A stretch of 64,000 nucleotides of DNA from Gracilariopsis chorda (Eukaryota > Rhodophyta > Florideophyceae > Gracilariales > Gracilariaceae), in NCBI GenBank assembly GCA_003194525.1, contig NBIV01000340.1, forward strand, positions 1 through 64,000, written 5' to 3'. The translations under genes and the position numbers were made by a program. The notes under the pieces were generated by a model. It saw only the letters and a list, made by a program, of their open reading frames with translations, ran no database searches and was not told the origin of the DNA. Positions within the stretch are counted from its first letter, which is position 1; each line of letters opens with the position of its first letter. Shown here in pieces: positions 53,055 to 62,898 of this stretch.

Positions 53055-55276
53055 GCGGTCAGAAGGGCTTAATTTGAGAAAGGGCTTTATTTGAGACGGT
53101 GAAACTGCAAATGACGTAATCTCCTATCCCAGCGCTTCCACTTACCCCTAGCCCAAGATTCCCACACCGTTCAACACCGCGTTCAACTTCCTTCCCCTCT
53201 ACCCAAGAACATTTGCTGCAAAACCATGCCACTTTCCATGCGGCGCCAAAAAGCCCGTCTGAAACGCAATTTCGAACGTAGAAACGAGGAACAAGCAAAT
53301 CACATGCGCGCTGTAGCACTTTTCAAACACGGCTGTACCCCACGAAACGTTGCATCAGGTTGTCATCTTTCACGTGCGACAACCTATGGCTTGTTCCAAG
53401 CAACAAAATTGACAAACAGAACCAAACTCCACAAGTTTCTGAATCCCGTAGACTTTAAACCAGGTAGACCAACAACTCTAAGCCGAACAGAAGAAGAAGC
53501 GATTGTTAAGCGCGTCATTTATGCAGGTCAGCGCGAATTTGCATTCGATGCCAATCAAATGAAAAGTCTAATCGCAGATGTAACCGCCGATGGACGGGTT
53601 GGATACCAGCGTGGTGTTCCCTCTGATGCAGCCATTCGTTCTTTCCGTGCACGGAACCGTTCTCTAACGTTTAGCTACGCAGAAGAAATGTCTCATAAGT
53701 ACTTTGCAGGTGAGAATATTGACCATGTGAAGCTTAGTACACTTCTGACGGAGCTCCAAAAACAAAAACCTGACGTTTTCTAAGATCCAGATCGTATCTG
53801 GAATCTAGACGAGACTGCTGTGAATGCTTCGCATGGTCGCAGATTGAAAGTATTTTCAGCTTCCAGTAGTCATCTTTCCGGCAGACGTCATGATCTGAAA
53901 GAGAATGGCAAGCATCTCACTGCCGTTGTGCTTGTTTCAAGCTCTGGGAAACTTGCACCACCTTTTCTTATCGCAGAAGGGAAAAAGTGTATGCCAAAGT
54001 GGATGGAAGAAATCAAGCAAGATACCGTTAGTTCCTTGTCTCCAAAATACAAATGGCTTGGCTACAATACCTGGATTCCAACCGGTACAGTCGTCCGATG
54101 TTCACCGAAGGGAAGTATGGATCGTGCAACTTTGACCCATGTCGTGAAGCATTTTGCAGAATTCGCGCGTCAGTTCGTGTCGCCTTCAAAGTCACTATTG
54201 CTCTTGCTTGATGGGCATAGCTCTCGCAAAGGTACAGAATGGTTGGTAGAATGTGAGAAATTGAAGATACATGTCATTCAGCTTCCCGCCAATACTTCAC
54301 ATTTCCTTCAGCCTTGTGATTCCCATACAAATAAACATTTCAAGGAAGAAACGAGGTCAGTTCGTGATGTTCTTCTGGGAAGCGGAGAGTTTTCCCATGC
54401 CAATATGTGTTTCAAAATGAAACTGGCCATTGCTGGCTATCGAACAATTACGCCTGAAGTTGTGAAGAAGAGCTTTGTTGACGTTGGGATGTGGCCGATG
54501 GATAATATCTTCGTGGACAGACTCCGTGAGAAACTGGAAATGCGAGCTGATTGGAAGAGTCGGAAAGGTGAAACGGATGCAATTGAGGTCAGATCTTCCA
54601 ATCGGCTCCGAACCAAAGACGAATCGATTTACCCAAAGATCCAGGACGCATTATCTTCTCACGTTAATCCAACTGCCGCAGTCACAGAAGTAGAGAATAT
54701 CCTCCAGAACAACCGCTCAACAAATCGAGTTATATGGAAAGCAGCACCATTGCGTGCTCCAGTTCGTGTGGTCCGCGGAAGAGTTGCCAGTGATGGCGGA
54801 ACCCCGGCTTTACGACTCACTCAGAGCACGGGTAAGGAAAACAAGCAACCGCCAAACTCCACCATCATAAACAAAGATTGGGATGCTCCACCAAGGAAAT
54901 TAAAGGAGAGAACGGAGCGCTTGTATCTGAAGTGTTTGGACGAGAATCTGCCGCCGCTGTTTAACAGTGTGCAAGATGATAGTGTGCCTATTAATAAGTT
55001 AGTGAGACGTCGACAAGCCAAACAAAGACGTGGAAACTTACGGGTTGAACTAGGGGAAGGACCGCGAGTCCCGAGAGGCACGCGCAGATCGCGCATGCCT
55101 CGATAAGCGGCAAAAGAAAGCGCTGGGGATGGCGGCAGCGTCGTCTCAAATAAAGCCCTTGGCCTCATTGCACCGCATTTTTGCTTCACGGGATGGGATA
55201 TTTTATGCCAAAGCAGCTTCGAAATCGCCTTTTTTTGAAGCACGGTGTGTGTCTCAAATTAAGCCCTTCTGACCGC
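53055..55276 (+). mobile_element. Pogo/Tigger-like DNA transposon with 25-bp TIRs
   Basis: Perfect 25-bp terminal inverted repeats beginning GCGGTCAGAAGGGCTTAA at 53055-53079 and inverted at 55252-55276, flanked by TA on both sides (53053-53054, 55277-55278), the Tc1/mariner/pogo target duplication. A second copy of the core motif AGGGCTTTATTTGAGACG lies just inside the left end (53081-53098) and inverted at 55142-55159, so each end carries two related sites, probably transposase-binding. The single gene inside runs left to right. Confidence 0.93.
53226..55106 (+). pseudogene. DDE_1 transposase of the pogo-like element, one in-frame stop
   Basis: Open from ATG 53226 (MPLSMRRQKARLKRNFER) to 55106 except for a TAA at 53781-53783 (codon 186). 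The downstream part is in the same frame, so a single nonsense change splits an otherwise 626-codon gene. N-terminal HTH (GCTPRNVASGCHLSRATTYG) and a second DNA-binding helical region precede the catalytic core: IWNLDETAV (D195), LLLLLDGHSS (D329) and FLQPCDSHTNKHF (D365), a DD35D spacing. The C-terminus is basic (RRRQAKQRRGNLR). The enzyme would cut and paste the element. Suppression or readthrough cannot be excluded, and a sequencing error is possible. Confidence 0.9.
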
Positions 55277-55278
55277 TA

Positions 55279-56116
55279 ACCCTTACCGTTTGTACGAACC
55301 ACGCTTGTCAGGCTCTCTTTAATCATCAAAACCGCGAACTGTCTCGAGCAATCTGAGGAGCCAAATTTCGGACCTTGAGTAAAGGCTTAGGCCGGCGCAA
55401 CACTCCGTTAACCACCTGGCATCTGCGGCATCGATGCGTACCCTTGCTGGACCACCAAAGTTGAGATAGTGTTCCTCCGGAGCCAAGAAGGCTACGGCCG
55501 AAAATCTTCTATTGTGCGCCCGCGGGTCCTCAGTAACCGGGCCCGGAGTCTGTGTAGAAAGTAAAAGCAGCACTTCAGTTTCTCCAGAGAAGTTCTTAAT
55601 GGTCCTCAATCATGCCTGGGTTAGCAGCTACCCCTTCATGTTGTGGACTGGCATCGATCGGTTCAAATGAATTGCAGGGAAGCCCTAAGCACATTGGAGT
55701 TAAAATCTAGAATTGGCCTGTGATTCTTTTTCGTAGGTATTACATGATCACAATTTCTATCCAAGTGGAAAAAAGAAGGCGCTAAGGTTCACGAAGAAAC
55801 GCGATGAAAAAAGGTGACAAATCTGACCTGTACATCGAGGAATCCATAATTCTCGGTCAACACAAATGTGAGAGCGATAGGCTGATATGGCTGGATATCT
55901 TTCGTGAACTGAAAGCCAACAAGAGTAGCTTAACACAGAATCTTTTGGATAATGTCTCAATTACGGAAATACTGTTGTAGACTACCATCCGATGGACAGT
56001 TGGATTGTGTAACATACCGATTGAGAAGGTTTACAGGCTGTAAACATTTGTCTTGCATTAATCTGGCATACCTTCTACTTGAGATTTAAAAAAAACAAGG
56101 AGCAGTGTCAATACTG
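55279..56116. other. Non-coding spacer
   Basis: A 96-codon minus frame (55609-55319; HYLNFGGPARVRIDAADARW) has protein-like complexity but no recognised family. Otherwise nothing. Confidence 0.3.
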
Positions 56117-56850
56117 GAAGGTATGATGAACAGGGGTTTGAGACTTTTGAAATGCTGAATCTGGCGTTTATTCTAAAGAACGGCTTTGGAAAAGTAGTGC
56201 AGGACCACAGCGAAGCCCTTCTTTTACTGGAAGACGCTGTGAGGGGAGCGAATGCTGTTTCGGCGCGCGTCATGCTCGCCTACGCTTTATCATAACGGGG
56301 GAACCTCAACGAAGGGGACGTAAAGCGAGGATTCAGAGACATAGCGCAGCGTGCAGGAAGAGCAGGACGACGAATAGGAGCTCCGGAAAGCTCTATGGCT
56401 GATATCATACTATAGCACAAAGAAATGGGCAGCTCTTCATGATGGTTTGTGCGATGATCATTGCATATTAAGCGATGAGGATGCGTTAATATTGTCGAAC
56501 GGACTTCTCTTTTCTACGAGTGTAGACTTATTTGACATGGCATTTGTGAAATCACCTGAATTAACTGCACCCAACAGCAGCGTTGTTCTAAGAGTGATGG
56601 AAGTGAAGCTTCTCTTTTTGTTAAGCCTCCGGAAGAAGAAACATAAGAAAAGAGCTACATTGAACGATGTAAATGCAAAGAGTGCAAAGCTGATGAACCC
56701 AAATCGCAAAATGGTGACCTCCTTCGTGTTGATGTCGACAAAATAGTAAAAGCGTGCAGCAAAACGTCACTGTCAATAATCTGCGATGCATGTCTTCGCA
56801 GCTATCTCCGAGAAATAGTTGTGTTAGAGAGGAGCTCTGACCCGCTGTAG
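56117..56850 (+). pseudogene. Sel1-like repeat and Cys-rich relic
   Basis: 56117-56297 reads MLNLAFILKNGFGKVVQDHS and EALLLLEDAVRGANAVSARV up to AYALS: one and a half Sel1/TPR-like units (A.....G.GV..D...A..LLE.A...G...A). After a stop, GNLNEGDVKRGFRDIAQRAG continues to 56415. Further on, a Cys-rich piece (YIERCKCKECKADEP, CDACLRSYLREIVV; about 56655-56820) could be a zinc-binding remnant. Several stops are present. Probably remains of one gene, but the link is not proven. Confidence 0.4.
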
Positions 56851-57716
56851 AGCTTGCTTTGTTCAGTTCAGTGGCGTTGTGCTTTGCACAAATAGTGAGT
56901 GGTGAAGAGGAGCAGCAGTGAAGAAATTGTGATCGCCGCAAAGTGTCAGACTAAGCCTGGGAAGAGTTTGAGCTGCAGTAGGAAGATGAGACCGATCGCG
57001 CCAGTGAAAACCATGGTAGTACAAAACAGACGAGCGTGGCATATGCTTGACTTCGTATCGACAAATGCTCTACCAGCGAAAATCTCCAGCTACGACAATA
57101 TGTTAATTCGACAAATAACATGTCTCCGACATGGGTAGAGGTTTCAATAGGTCAGAAGGTGAGATAATGAGAGCAACGAAGAGGGCCCTGCGATGAGAGT
57201 GAACACCAGACCTGGAACAGTTTTCACTCATGAGGCACAGCTTTATGGTTTTCGAAGTCTTTAATTCCTGTTTGCATGATCTTGTTTTCTGTCGACTCGA
57301 CTATTGTGAATGAAACAACGATCCTCCTCCTCGTTCTCTCATGAACCAAAGAGGCGTCAATGACGGCATGGCGCTGTAGTTGTTCGAGTATCACTTATGC
57401 CTCTCCTTGTATTAATCTTCCTAATAAAAATCTAGCAGCGTAGACCCTCGCCACTATCGAGGAAACGGATTTTCCGCGGAACCTTTGGAGTAGGGCGATC
57501 AAGGTTACGAGATGTTTCCAGTCGTTGGCACTTGTCCCTTGGCCAATCTTCCTCTGTTATCCTCACCAAACCTTTTCCTTTCCGGATCCTCTTCATGTTT
57601 TGCGTTTCGCTCTTCGCACCATTTCCGCTGGGAATACGTTGTACAGAAAAGCATGAATGACGCTAGCGTTACTCAGGTATTCTCCTCGTTATGGGCCCAG
57701 TTAGAGAGCTCATAGG
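56851..57716. other. Non-coding spacer
   Basis: No gene or repeat recognised beyond chance-length frames. Confidence 0.3.
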
Positions 57717-57990
57717 TTCAAGTTTGTAAGACCGAGGTGGCGCCTGGCTACATTTATGGAGATGTTACCAAAAAGCGGTAAAGCAGAAGGTTGGCTTGAT
57801 GTAAAAATCCGTATAAGAGGTGTTTTTGCACGAGAACATTCCACAAGAAAAGTGTAAAAGAGAAGAAAACCAAGAAAAAAAGTAACCACCCTTTGTATTG
57901 TGGCAAAAGCCGAAAAGGGTTCGATGGCCAGAGTGATGTTTACACAGCCAGCGTGGCAAAACGCAATATTGTGAGTGGACTGACCGTAGC
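57717..57990 (+). repeat. Diverged fragment of family 2 LTR
   Basis: Aligns with 39084-39330 of the solo LTR: TAAGACCGAGGTGG against TTAAACCGAGGTGG, CCGTATAAGAGGTGTTTTTG against CCGTGTGAGCGGTGTTTTGG, and GGCAAAACGCAATATTGTGAG against CGGCAAAACGCAATACTGAG. More diverged than the other copies and truncated at both ends. Confidence 0.65.
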
Positions 57991-58520
57991 CGCTCATTAG
58001 AACGAGCCACAAGGTCCACACACTAGACTTCTGGATACAAAATAAATAGACTGAACGTTCTCACTCCCCCAAGAAGAAAAAGGCGGACAGAGCGACAACC
58101 AATACATGGTAGCATCGCTGCGGGCATACGACAGGCCTGACAGCGACTATATGATATACTGTATCGATAACAGTATCGATAAGCAAACAGCGGCCGCCGC
58201 CGCAACAGCACACCCAAGAAGGTTTATCATTCAAAGACGCTGCAGAAATCATTGCTTAACTGCACCCAACCTACAAACAAAGAAAAGCTCGCACCTCTCA
58301 CGAAACGCTGGGCTTCTCTAGCCGGGCGATGAGCGCACCTTGCGCACTCTACCTTCCCATTCGCAACTTTAGCCGACTTCTCGATGGAACTGCCTCTCTA
58401 TGCGCTCCCATTTTCAAACCACCATTCTTTGCCTTCCTCAGCACTCTTATACGCTGACCCAACGTCGATTCGCCCCTCTGGCTCACGATCTTTTCCCCTA
58501 TCTCTGCGGTCTCTAAAACA
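57991..58520. other. Non-coding spacer
   Basis: Contains TATCGATA twice (58157-58182, separated by ACAG) and a GCGGCCGCCGCCGCAAC stretch. No gene recognised. Confidence 0.3.
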
Positions 58521-58627
58521 ATGGACAACGGCTCTCTGTTTTCGCTTGCTACCCCTTTACTGCCACTAGACAACTGCTTTTGGGTTTTACTTGCACCCCT
58601 ACCATTTTCACTGACTTCTGCCATTGA

Positions 58628-58920
58628 AACCCCTCTGCGGCTTTTGCTTTTGGCCTCCCCCCCCCGCGGCTTCTGCATTTGGACCACCCCCCCCCCACCT
58701 CATGGCTTCGGTCTTTGGCCGCCATCCCCGGCGGCCTCCGCCTTTGGACCATCCCCCTCCCGCCCACGCGGCTTCCGCCTTTGGCTGCCCCCCCCCCCCT
58801 TCGCTCTCTCTCTCGTGGAAAACCGGCTTCTGCCTTGGGCGTTCCCCCCGTGGACACAGGCTTCCAGCATAAAACCCCCCCCGCGGCTTTCTCCTTTGGT
58901 CCCCCTCCCTCTCTCGACGC
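58628..58920 (+). repeat. Proline-rich minisatellite
   Basis: About eight imperfect units of 33-37 bp built on GCGGCTTCCGCCTTTGG followed by a poly-C stretch. In the plus frame 58521-58946 they encode repeats of the type PPPAASAFGPPPP with frame slippage between units due to variable C runs. It may be part of a gene or an untranslated repeat; no start or flanking domain supports a real protein. Confidence 0.7.
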
Positions 58921-59520
58921 TGTTAGTATCCGCCGCTTTCTGCTAAGTCCTGAACACAAGACCTTGCTTGGCAACAACGCCCGTTACCCACAGCGTGGAA
59001 GCTGGCAACTAGTCTCTCAAAGGAATCTGTAGGCTGATTACCGTAAGCGAACAGAAAGGGGACTTGAACTAATCCGGCGGCGATTGAGCGCACTGGAGAA
59101 CCAGCACAGCTCTGGTGTGGCTGCGAACCGTCGATAACAGGGCGTCTCATTGTCCAGCCCGGACTCCAACGACAGATCGGCGAGCGAATCGGAGCACGTT
59201 TGCCGAGCAAGTAACCGAAAGGGATCTGAGGAGGTCAACTGGTGAACACGTATCCTGCTGTGAGTAACCTCTCCTGGACATCCCGTACGTTACACACACC
59301 CTCGTTCTGGATTGCGCAGAACTTGGGCAGGCTGTTAAAATCGCATCTCACCGAGAGATTCTTACTCGGAGCCAGGGTTCTGACCTTTACGGGTTCGGGG
59401 ATAGCATCTCTTGCCAGTGGCCCCGAACGTTCAAGAAGTAAAAGAAGGATCCCTCCTCCGGTAGGACACCGGTGAATAAGTTTTATCTGCCACCTTATCT
59501 GCGTCTCGCGTAGAGTTTAC
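58921..59520. other. Leader region of a copia-like element, not resolved
   Basis: No gene. Lies directly upstream of a copia gag start, so it should hold that element's leader and LTR, but no TG...CA boundary or tRNA-Met-type PBS could be recognised. Confidence 0.3.
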
Positions 59521-59790
59521 TTGGCGATTGAAATTGACAAAGACCACGAGACTAAACGTATACACAGACTAAAGGGGAACGCCGACTACTACACATGGCG
59601 CATATACGTGTGGGACCTAATGCATAGCTTGCAAGCACTATTCGTGCTCACAAAACCACGCCCAACTGATGGTAGCGCGCAAGCACGCAAGCGATGGGAC
59701 GATTCCAATCGAGAGGCAAGATCGGCCATCGTACAGAACTTGGGCACACAGCCTATTGTTGCTGTCTCTAAGTTACTAAAACGGGAGTGA
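59521..59790 (+). pseudogene. Ty1/copia gag N-terminus, cut by gypsy insertion
   Basis: Open frame AIEIDKDHETKRIHRLKGNA, YYTWRIYVWDLMHSLQALF, then RKRWDDSNREARSAIVQNLG. This is the N-terminal gag pattern of copia elements (LkG.NY..W.......L......, W...D..A...I...L). The codon before the first listed residue is TTG, so the true ATG is uncertain. The frame is terminated by the gypsy LTR entering at 59792/59793. The rest should reappear beyond the right window edge. Confidence 0.7.
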
Positions 59791-59792
59791 CG

Positions 59793-60589
59793 TGCAACGC
59801 CCTCAGGGAGGGATTCTGGGTACTTGAACGCTTTCCCGATATTATCGGTTGTGTAGTGTGTATATGAACTACGCCCCACAATGGTGGGTATGGACACGTG
59901 GGACACGGTTTTGGGTCAATTGGCGGTTGGCCACAGTAGTGGATGTCGCCACGGAATGTGGAGTATTTTAGTTAATTTTATTTATTATTTTCACACCCAT
60001 TTCTGGGAAGCTAGTACTTAGTGCGACGGCGCACTGCCGTCGCACCAGTAAACCTTCCCCAACAAGGGACCCCAACCTGGGGAATTGGCTCTGAGCTTTA
60101 CCGCCTCCGCGTGTTCTCAACTCCTCCTTGGAGGGAAGCACCGTAGTGTACGGAAGTTCACCCCCCTTGCACATCTAAAGGAGACCCATCATTGGGAGTA
60201 CTAATTGTTCCAATCATATTGGTGTTTCGCCCTGTATAGGGAGTCCTGTCCACCGGCATTGCCGTATCTACTCGTCGCTCTCGCGACCCACTCGTCCTTC
60301 CTCTTTCCCCTTTTTAGGGTAGCACCTCCCGCTATCCGCGGCCCTCGTGTGCGCATCCGCTCACACACCCCCACTTACGTGGAAACATACCTCTACTGAG
60401 GATCACACCCCGCTCACGCGGATACCGATTCTTCGCCTTCACCTCCCTGCGCGAGTCGCGACAGGTGTCCCTGGTCTTACAAACCGGCTTCGCCGTGACA
60501 CCTCTGGGAGGGCTCTACCCAACTGGGTTCACCTCGTGAGAGGAGGATCCCGGACGTCTTTCGGTGTTTTTCCCCTTTGGGGCATTGCA
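59793..60589 (+). repeat. 5' LTR of gypsy copy 2
   Basis: Starts TGCAACGCCC, ends GGCATTGCA; about 797 bp. Counterpart of 7352-8145. Stem-loops occur along it, for example 60021-60045 (10-bp stem), 60070-60082, 60141-60153, 60185-60196, 60230-60241, 60274-60287, 60390-60401 and 60410-60421. Confidence 0.87.
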
Positions 60590-60597
60590 CCACAAAG

Positions 60598-60618
60598 TGG
60601 TCTCCCGACCTAGAATCG
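60598..60618 (+). other. Primer binding site, tRNA-Tyr-like (copy 2)
   Basis: Identical over 21 nt to the site at 7323-7343 and equally placed 8 nt from the LTR end. Complementary to a tRNA 3' end with G72, A73, CCA. Confidence 0.65.
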
Positions 60619-60699
60619 GTTCTTGTTTTCCCTCTTACGAGGTTTGTTTTCATTCACCGGAAGTTCCGTGATCGTTTCCCGTCGTAACGGTATTTTCTC

Positions 60700-62873
60700 A
60701 TGTCGAGAAATCCCTCCGACGCGGAGCCAGTGGTTACGCGTAGTCGCTCCCGCGACAACGCGGACACTTCCGAAGTTCGGTTCGTACCCCGTATCCCTAT
60801 ACGGACAAGTTCCAGCCGTGCTGGCGCCGCTTCATCGCGGAATGATACCCCCGACCGGGAACCCCGGAACCTCCTTTTGCCCTCGTTATCACCCCCGCAG
60901 GGGAATGCAGCATCGACTCCGGCTGTTGCCGCAGTGCCCCAGGCACCCCGGCCTGCTCCCGCTGTCGCGGCTTCAAGCCCCCGTGGAACGGGCGATAACA
61001 CCCCCCAGGGGACTTCCCTGGAATCCCAGGTCCGCGCTCTGTGGACCGCCCATGACACCCTTGTAGGGGAACTAAAATCCCTCCAAGAGGTGGTCTCGGC
61101 AACCCCCGTAGAGGAGGTCGCCGAGGAACTCCGTATTTTACGGTCTGACGTCAACTCCGTGTTGGAGAGTTTGGGACAACCCGCCGCCTTCATCGAAGGA
61201 GTTGAAGCCCGATTTGATCGGGTTGGTGCCCGCCTGGAGACGCTGGAGCAGTTCGTCCTCATGGACAAACCATCCCCGGGTGATCCGGTAAACGAGGCAT
61301 CGCACAACGACCAGCTTGCTGGGAAGAAGAAACGCCGTCACCGACGGAAACACCACCGAAAATATTCGGACTCCGATTCTTCGACATCGTCGGACTCATG
61401 CCGAAACCATTCGGTTAGCTCGAGCTCCTCGGGCTCCGACTCGGAGGACGAGAAGCGAGGCTACTCCTCCCGCTCGAAGCGGTCATCGGCCACTAAAGGT
61501 GTGGTCCGAACCCGCCAGAAGGGGAGAAGACACCCCGGTCTCCGGGAATTGAAACCGACAAACCCGGATTACCGGAAGCTTTTATCATACCGGTACTACC
61601 GGCTTGAAGATTCGTCACTTGGACGTACGCCCCGTGGTACGGGAAAGGTGCGAGAATGCATTAAGCGAATGCAGCTCTCGCTCCGCAACCAGTATTTTAC
61701 TGGAGAGGACCCAGTCCTAGTACTGGATTTCCTATCCCGCTTTGTAGCGGAGGCCGATATCCTCGGTATGAATGAGGGACAAGCCTATTTGGCTTTACCG
61801 TATTTCTTACGGGGAGTGGCCGAGGACCAATACACCTCTGTCCGAGGATCTTCTCGCGCCTCCGAGGGAGGAGTTACTTGCTGGCCGGAGGCTGTGCAGT
61901 ATCTTCTGCGCTCCTACGCCACCAACACCGCTATTCAGCAGGCTATCCTCGCTTTGCGAGATACACGCCAGCGTGCTGGAGAGACCGAGACCGATTACTC
62001 GGTGCGCCTTAACAAGGCTTTCCACAGATGTGGTAACGTATACCCCGCTGGGGAGCGCAGTACCATGTTCATTGATGGTCTTGACCCAGCAATCCGGAGT
62101 TTAGTTACCCGTTATCGGGAGGACAAGCGAAGCATCACCTACCTCGAGCTGGTCCAACACGCTCGAGCGGAAGGGGATGCACTTCGTGCAAGAACTCCGA
62201 ACAATCGGTCTAAATCCGCCAAGGCGTTGTTGCTGGAAAGCGAAGCTTCCTCTCTCCCGCTCACCGCGGATGGGAACCCTGGACAGGGATTTGATACCGT
62301 GCATTTAGCGCAGGGGATGGTGTGTCGATACCCACCAGTGAGTTACCGTCAACGACGGAGATGACCCATGATACGGGAACAGAAGATCCCGTTCTATACG
62401 GTGGTAACAGTCGGGTTCAACCCCAACGACTCCCGTTTTCAAACGGTCAATCCCGTTATCAACGGCCTGGATGGACTGACACCCGCCCTGCGGTTCGCTT
62501 CTACGATACTCGGAATAATAATCCGCGTGTCGCGGTGCTGGCTCTCATTTGCCACCTGTGCTATGCCCATGGCCATACCTCTCCTCAGTGTATTTGTTCA
62601 CTGAAGGATATGGCCAAGGTGGTGGCAAATTATGAGGCCCTCACTCCAGAGGAGAAACGTTCCGTCCCGACGGCTTCCTACCTCCGTGCTAAAATGGACT
62701 TTTCTCACGCCCTACCACAGACCCCGCGTGCGCGGCAAGCTTCATACACCCCGATTCGGGAGATCACGCAACCATCCGTTGCAACCCCCGCTTATGCGGA
62801 TAGAAACCCCCGTCAACGGGATGAAGCACTCGTTGTCGAGGAAACCAACCCACCGCCGAAGGCGGAAAACTAA
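60700..62873 (+). pseudogene. gag: Gag of gypsy copy 2, single-base frameshift
   Basis: ATG 60700 opens a frame nearly identical to the intact gag at 5067-7241 (R/S-rich N-terminus, SDS-type block, capsid-like domain). At about 62313-62316 this copy has four G where copy 1 has five, and the frame ends at 62364. The second part, 62322-62873, resumes in the correct frame and carries the zinc knuckle (CHLCYAHGHTSPQC). A homopolymer miscall would explain it as well as a real mutation. The stop TAA at 62871 follows GGAAAAC. Confidence 0.9.
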
Positions 62874-62898
62874 CTGAGGGAGTCTCCCCTTTGGGAGA
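62864..62898 (+). promoter_or_regulatory. Candidate -1 ribosomal frameshift signal, gag to pol
   Basis: GGAAAAC (62864-62870) sits immediately before the gag stop and reads G-GAA-AAC in gag frame; slipping one base back gives GGA-AAA and enters the open pol frame. Thirteen nt later a 6-bp stem with a 4-nt loop follows (62883-62898, TCTCCC/GGGAGA). The same arrangement is conserved in copy 1 (heptamer complement at 5070-5076). The heptamer is not a textbook slippery site. Confidence 0.45.

Noticed and set aside
58628-58920. CRISPR-like array
   Set aside because: Units are contiguous imperfect minisatellite repeats with poly-C, not direct repeats separated by unique spacers, and the DNA is eukaryotic.
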